Source of the DNA: Verrucomicrobiota bacterium
GTDB lineage: Bacteria > Verrucomicrobiota > Verrucomicrobiia > Limisphaerales > UBA11320
Assembly: GCA_016199985.1 (NCBI GenBank)
Contig: JACQFQ010000037.1
Span: forward strand, 186,001-250,000
Direction: 5' to 3'
DNA: 64,000 nucleotides
The notes below the pieces were generated by a model. The model saw only the letters and a list, made by a program, of their open reading frames with translations, had not been told where the DNA came from and did no database searches. A program made the translations under genes and the position numbers. The first letter of the stretch is position 1. Each line of letters starts with the position of its first letter. Shown piece after piece: positions 60,960-64,000 of this stretch.

Positions 60960-62672
60960 TTATCCCTGGCGCGCCATCAGGAACGTCTTCACTTCCTGGG
61001 CCGCCTTGACCCCGAAGCCGGAAACCTCGGCGATTTCCTCCACGCTCGCCGCTCGAATGCGCTGAATCGATCCGAATTTCTTCAGCAGCGCCGCTTTGCG
61101 GTTGTCTCCAATTCCCGGGCACTCATCCAGGATGCTCTCCGAGATCTTCCGGAGTCGGAGCTGCGCGTTGTAGCTATTGGCGACGCGATGCGACTCGTCC
61201 CTCACGCGCTGCAGCAGTTTCACCGCGGGAGAATCCAAACCCAGCCTCAACGGCTCGGACACGCCAGGCCGATGGATTTCCTCGAACTCCTTCGCCAGAC
61301 CGATCACCGGAATGGAATCGAGGCCCAGGCGTTTCAATTCCGCCACCGCGGCGTTCAGCTGTCCTTTTCCGCCATCGATGAGAATCAGGTCGGGAAGGTT
61401 CGAGCGGGCGCTGGCGGAACGCGACGTCGCGGACGAATCCTCGATCGCTTCGGCGTACGTGTCCTCGGGCGCGTCGGCCTGCGGCGCGGCGGGATCCTCC
61501 GAGGCCTGTGTCCCGCGGGCCCGCTGGGGGGCGCGCGAGCGGCGCACTCGAGCGGATGTCTCCCTGATGGCGACCTGCATTTCCTCGACGACGCCCTTGG
61601 ACTCCTCCTCGTCGTCGCGAGGCGCGCCGCCCGCCTGGGCTTCCCGGAGAAGCCGTGTGTATCGCCGGCGCACCGCTTCCGCCATGCACGCGAAATCATC
61701 CTGGCCGACCACGCTCTTCATTTTGAAGCGCCGATAGTGGACGCGCTCCGGTCGCCCGCGCCAGAAGCTCACGAGCGAAGCCACGGCGAAAGTGCCGCTG
61801 ATGTTGGAGATGTCGAACCCCTCGATGCGTAACGGCGCCGCCGGGAGACCGAGCGCGCGCGCGAGGTCCTGGAGATCGCGCTCCGGGTCCAGGGCCAGCG
61901 GGAGATTGTAAGGGACGCGGACGAAGTCGCGGTTCTTTTTCGTCGCGCGCCGGAGATCGGCGATGGTGTCGCGCAGCTGGGCCGCCCGCTCGTAATCCCG
62001 TCCGGCGGCGGCCTTCTTCATCTCGGCCTCGAGCTGGTCGGCCATCTCATGGCACTGTCCGGAGAGGAAGTCGCAGGCCGCGCTCACCTGATGGCAATAC
62101 TGCTCGCGCGTGACGTTCCCGATGCAGGGCGCGGTGCAGAACTTCAGGTTCCCGTAGAGGCAGTGCTTGTAGTCGGCGTCGGTCGGCGTCAGGGGACGGC
62201 AGCCTCTGAGGTTGAACTGCCGGCGCACGAGATGGAGGGTGCGGCGGATCGCGCCGGAATTCGCGAACGGCCCGAAGTAGCGAGCGCCGTCGTTCTGCTT
62301 CATCCGGGTGAGGGAGAACCGGGGAATGGGGTCGTTGAGGTTCACCTTCAGCATCAGGAACTGCTTGTCGTCGCGAAAGCTGATGTTGTAGCGGGGCAGG
62401 AATTGCTTGATGAGCTTTCCCTCGAGCAGCAGCGCCTCGGGCTCGCTACGGACCACGTGGACGTCGAAATCGTGGATGGCCTCGACCAGCGCGTTGAACT
62501 TCACGTCCCATCTCATCTGCCGCGAGGACTGAAAATACTGGCTCAGCCGCTTTCGCAGATCGCGCGCCTTGCCGACATAGATCACGGTGCCGAGGCGGTC
62601 CTTCATCAGATACACGCCAGGCTTGTGAGGCGACTGCCCCAGCTTCTCCCGAATGTGATCTGTCACAGGCAT
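60960..62672 (-). CDS. uvrC: excinuclease ABC subunit C, with a large charged insert
   Basis: 570 residues; incises damaged DNA on both sides with UvrA and UvrB. The start is supported by GGAGG about 10 bp upstream. The N-terminal GIY-YIG domain has GVYLMKDRLGTVIYVGKARDLRKRL. The Cys-rich region (CRPL, CLYGNLKFCTAPC) and the UVR motif near 205-240 (MKKAAAGRDYERAAQLRDTI) follow. The RNase H-like domain has the GFDISN Asp, the LILIDGGKGQLN Asp and the DESHRVAN His. The C-terminal helix-hairpin-helix pair is at ~505-565. Residues ~344-424 are an Ala/Glu/Arg/Ser-rich insert between the two RNase-H acidic blocks; the link from UVR to the first Asp is shorter than in most UvrC. Confidence 0.93.
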   Translation of the reverse strand: MPVTDHIREKLGQSPHKPGVYLMKDRLGTVIYVGKARDLRKRLSQYFQSSRQMRWDVKFNALVEAIHDFDVHVVRSEPEALLLEGKLIKQFLPRYNISFRDDKQFLMLKVNLNDPIPRFSLTRMKQNDGARYFGPFANSGAIRRTLHLVRRQFNLRGCRPLTPTDADYKHCLYGNLKFCTAPCIGNVTREQYCHQVSAACDFLSGQCHEMADQLEAEMKKAAAGRDYERAAQLRDTIADLRRATKKNRDFVRVPYNLPLALDPERDLQDLARALGLPAAPLRIEGFDISNISGTFAVASLVSFWRGRPERVHYRRFKMKSVVGQDDFACMAEAVRRRYTRLLREAQAGGAPRDDEEESKGVVEEMQVAIRETSARVRRSRAPQRARGTQASEDPAAPQADAPEDTYAEAIEDSSATSRSASARSNLPDLILIDGGKGQLNAAVAELKRLGLDSIPVIGLAKEFEEIHRPGVSEPLRLGLDSPAVKLLQRVRDESHRVANSYNAQLRLRKISESILDECPGIGDNRKAALLKKFGSIQRIRAASVEEIAEVSGFGVKAAQEVKTFLMARQG

Positions 62673-62783
62673 TCTCGATCGACCTCCGATTCATCCTGGC
62701 GGGGCGGCGACAGTTCCCGTCCGGGCAAGCCAACGCTCAGCAAGCCCTCCGCCGAGCCGGCGGTCCCGCCCGAGGGCGTCGCG

Positions 62784-63353
62784 TCAAAGGGTCAACGCCG
62801 GATTTTCCATGAAGACGTAGCAGAGCATGTGAAGGATCCCCATTTGAGCGTCCTCCACGCGGCCGTAGTGAGCGGAGTCGATGGCGATCACGTGGTCCCC
62901 CAACTCCGCCATGCGGCCTCGTTTGGCGCCGACCAAAGCGACGGTTTCCACGCCGTGGGCCTTGCACCATTCCATGGCCTTCACGACATTGGGCGAATTG
63001 CCGCTGACGCTGACGCCGATGAACAGGTCGCCAGGGCGGGCGTAGTTCTGAAGCTGACCGACAAAGACATCCGCGTAGGAGTAGTCGTTCCCCAGCGCGG
63101 TCATCCAGGAGACATTGTCGGTAAGGGAGAGGCAGCGAAAGCGCTTGCTGAGCTTGTCCGAGGCGCCTTTGCCGAGGTCGGTGCTGAAATGCGACGCGTT
63201 GGCGGCGCTGCCTCCGTTGCCGGCGACGAAGATCTGTCTATCCTCCCGCCACACGGCCCGCAGCCGATCGGCGATCCGCGCGACGGCGTCCGCGGGGATG
63301 GAATCCAGGGCGGCCTTCTGCGATTGCACGTACGATTCGATCCATTGCTTCAT
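62784..63353 (-). CDS. gmhA: GmhA-like phosphoheptose isomerase (SIS domain)
   Basis: 189 residues from ATG 63353, the normal GmhA length; the frame is open 23 codons further into sequence that is not isomerase-like. The SIS fold has VAGNGGSAANASHFSTDLGKG, the phosphosugar loop typical of GmhA/DiaA, then a WMTALGNDYSYADVFV segment and FIGVSVSGNSPNVVKAMEW, and the late VEDAQMGILHMLCYVF with its catalytic-region His. It likely converts sedoheptulose 7-phosphate to D-glycero-D-manno-heptose 7-phosphate for LPS core synthesis. DiaA-like regulators share this fold, so the name is probable, not certain. No other hep or gmh gene is adjacent; it is 111 bp upstream of uvrC on the same strand. Confidence 0.78.
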   Translation of the reverse strand: MKQWIESYVQSQKAALDSIPADAVARIADRLRAVWREDRQIFVAGNGGSAANASHFSTDLGKGASDKLSKRFRCLSLTDNVSWMTALGNDYSYADVFVGQLQNYARPGDLFIGVSVSGNSPNVVKAMEWCKAHGVETVALVGAKRGRMAELGDHVIAIDSAHYGRVEDAQMGILHMLCYVFMENPALTL

Positions 63354-63673
63354 GCGCGCGAGTATGAGCGGGGAGCCCCTCGGCTGAAAAGTCTTCACTT
63401 CACATTCCCGGGAACCGGCCACGCCAGGAGAAAGATGAGGGTTGGGCGCGGTCTCGGCGCCCCCGGTGAATCCGGCTTCCCCCGGCTGGCATCCCTCTCG
63501 CCCCGGACCTCATCCCGTTCACCCCAGGGGCGTCGAGTCGAGGCGGGGTTGCGCTAGAGTCCTCCTCGGTTTCGGACGTCCTGCGACGTTGGCGCGGAGG
63601 CTGAAATCCGTTTTTCAACGCTTATCTGAGAAACGCTTGGGTCGATATACCTGAAACAGATGATCCATCCAGC
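63354..63673. other. 320-bp intergenic region, nothing recognised
   Basis: This lies between the divergent gmhA-like and membrane protein genes. No supported ORF, hairpin with T-run, tRNA or repeat was found. Regulatory sites for both genes are presumably here, but no promoter stands out. Confidence 0.5.
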
Positions 63674-64000
63674 ATGAGCACCGGAACAGAACGAGAGCCA
63701 GCGCCGGGCGCGCCCATCCCTCCGCTCAAGCGGAAGTATGTGCGCGCCGTGGGACCCCGGCTGCGAATCCTGCTCTATGGCATCCTGGGATTGTTCGCGA
63801 TTCTGGGCGCGAATTCCGTCTATCTCGCCAGCATCACCTTCCTGGAATGGTCGCGGGGGCTGTCCTACCAGAACTACTTTTACATGGTGATGTTCGGGAT
63901 CCATCTGGTCCTCGGGCTTCTCCTCATCCTGCCGGTCGTGATCTTCGGGATCCTTCACATCAAGAACTCCCACGACCGCCCCAACCGTCGCGCGGTCAGC
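63674..64000 (+). CDS. N-terminus of a membrane protein, cut by the window end
   Basis: At least 109 residues from ATG 63674 without a stop before the edge. After a Pro-rich start (EPAPGAPIPPLKRKYVRAVG) come two hydrophobic segments: ILLYGILGLFAILGANSVYLASITF, then MVMFGIHLVLGLLLILPVVIFG with ILHIKNSHDRPNRRAV. The pattern of TM helices with a conserved LEW, YQNYFYMVMFGIHL and HIKN...RPNRRAV resembles the N-terminal membrane part of large TPR or multiheme-cytochrome proteins from Planctomycetota and Verrucomicrobiota, where His residues in such helices can bind heme. I cannot confirm this without the rest of the protein. Confidence 0.6.
   Translation, partial: MSTGTEREPAPGAPIPPLKRKYVRAVGPRLRILLYGILGLFAILGANSVYLASITFLEWSRGLSYQNYFYMVMFGIHLVLGLLLILPVVIFGILHIKNSHDRPNRRAVS

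Noticed and set aside
63354..63422. N-terminal extension of the GmhA-like frame
   Set aside because: The 23 extra residues do not match the family; ATG 63353 gives the usual length.
1..64000. tRNA, rRNA, CRISPR array, IS element or prophage
   Set aside because: Intergenic regions were read for T-loop-like sequences, repeated spacers and transposase or integrase motifs; none was seen.

Overview
The window is a high-GC chromosomal segment that looks like Verrucomicrobiota, probably the Pedosphaera/Limisphaera side of the phylum. The evidence is gene content: three paired sets of Planctomycete-type DUF1549/DUF1553 (PSD1) and DUF1501 proteins, a PVC-type CxxCH heme-binding megaprotein with ThuA domains, two proteins of more than 2,500 residues built from lamin-tail and CotH domains, and many Tat or Sec signal peptides. 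Assignment is by family knowledge only. I saw no rRNA, tRNA, CRISPR array, insertion sequence or phage gene.

Layout. 1-5.6 kb: the end of an SMP-30-like beta-propeller gene, a leftward PSD1-DUF1501 operon, a secreted ConA-like protein and a small ferredoxin. 5.8-15.6 kb: a secreted phosphoesterase and giant LTD/CotH/beta-helix protein 1, closed by an intrinsic terminator. 15.9-28.8 kb: an orphan receiver protein, then two divergent operons. Leftward are a C45 acylhydrolase, the 1,699-residue ThuA-propeller-HEAT-cytochrome-ThuA protein and a NagX-like membrane acyltransferase. Rightward are PSD1, DUF1501 and a WD40 protein. 28.8-38.9 kb: a hybrid sensor protein with no visible H-box, the third PSD1-DUF1501 operon, and a LuxR regulator divergent from a four-CHRD secreted protein, with a perfect palindrome between them.

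38.9-48.3 kb is more housekeeping in character: a SIS-domain protein, queE, a MacAB-like exporter operon with two permeases, a ConA-like secreted protein and acetyl-CoA synthetase. 48.5-56.2 kb: giant LTD/CotH/Ig protein 2. 56.3-58.3 kb: four small leftward accessory genes. 58.5-64 kb: serine acetyltransferase, a small AT-richer membrane-protein gene, an EamA exporter behind uvrC, a GmhA-like isomerase, and the start of a membrane protein cut by the window edge.

How it fits together. Much of the coding capacity is exported: polymer-binding modules (LTD, discoidin-like, Ig, chitobiase-like, beta-helix), PSD1/DUF1501 pairs and ThuA/propeller proteins. This suits a heterotroph that handles complex glycans at or outside the cell envelope, but no substrate can be named from sequence. 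Three secreted proteins end in the same roughly 60-residue module, and a PSD1 protein and giant protein 2 share a module whose halves are in opposite order. These, with the palindrome and the kinase lacking its H-box, are the most interesting observations. Most starts have no clear Shine-Dalgarno sequence, so several N-termini are uncertain and the alternatives are given.
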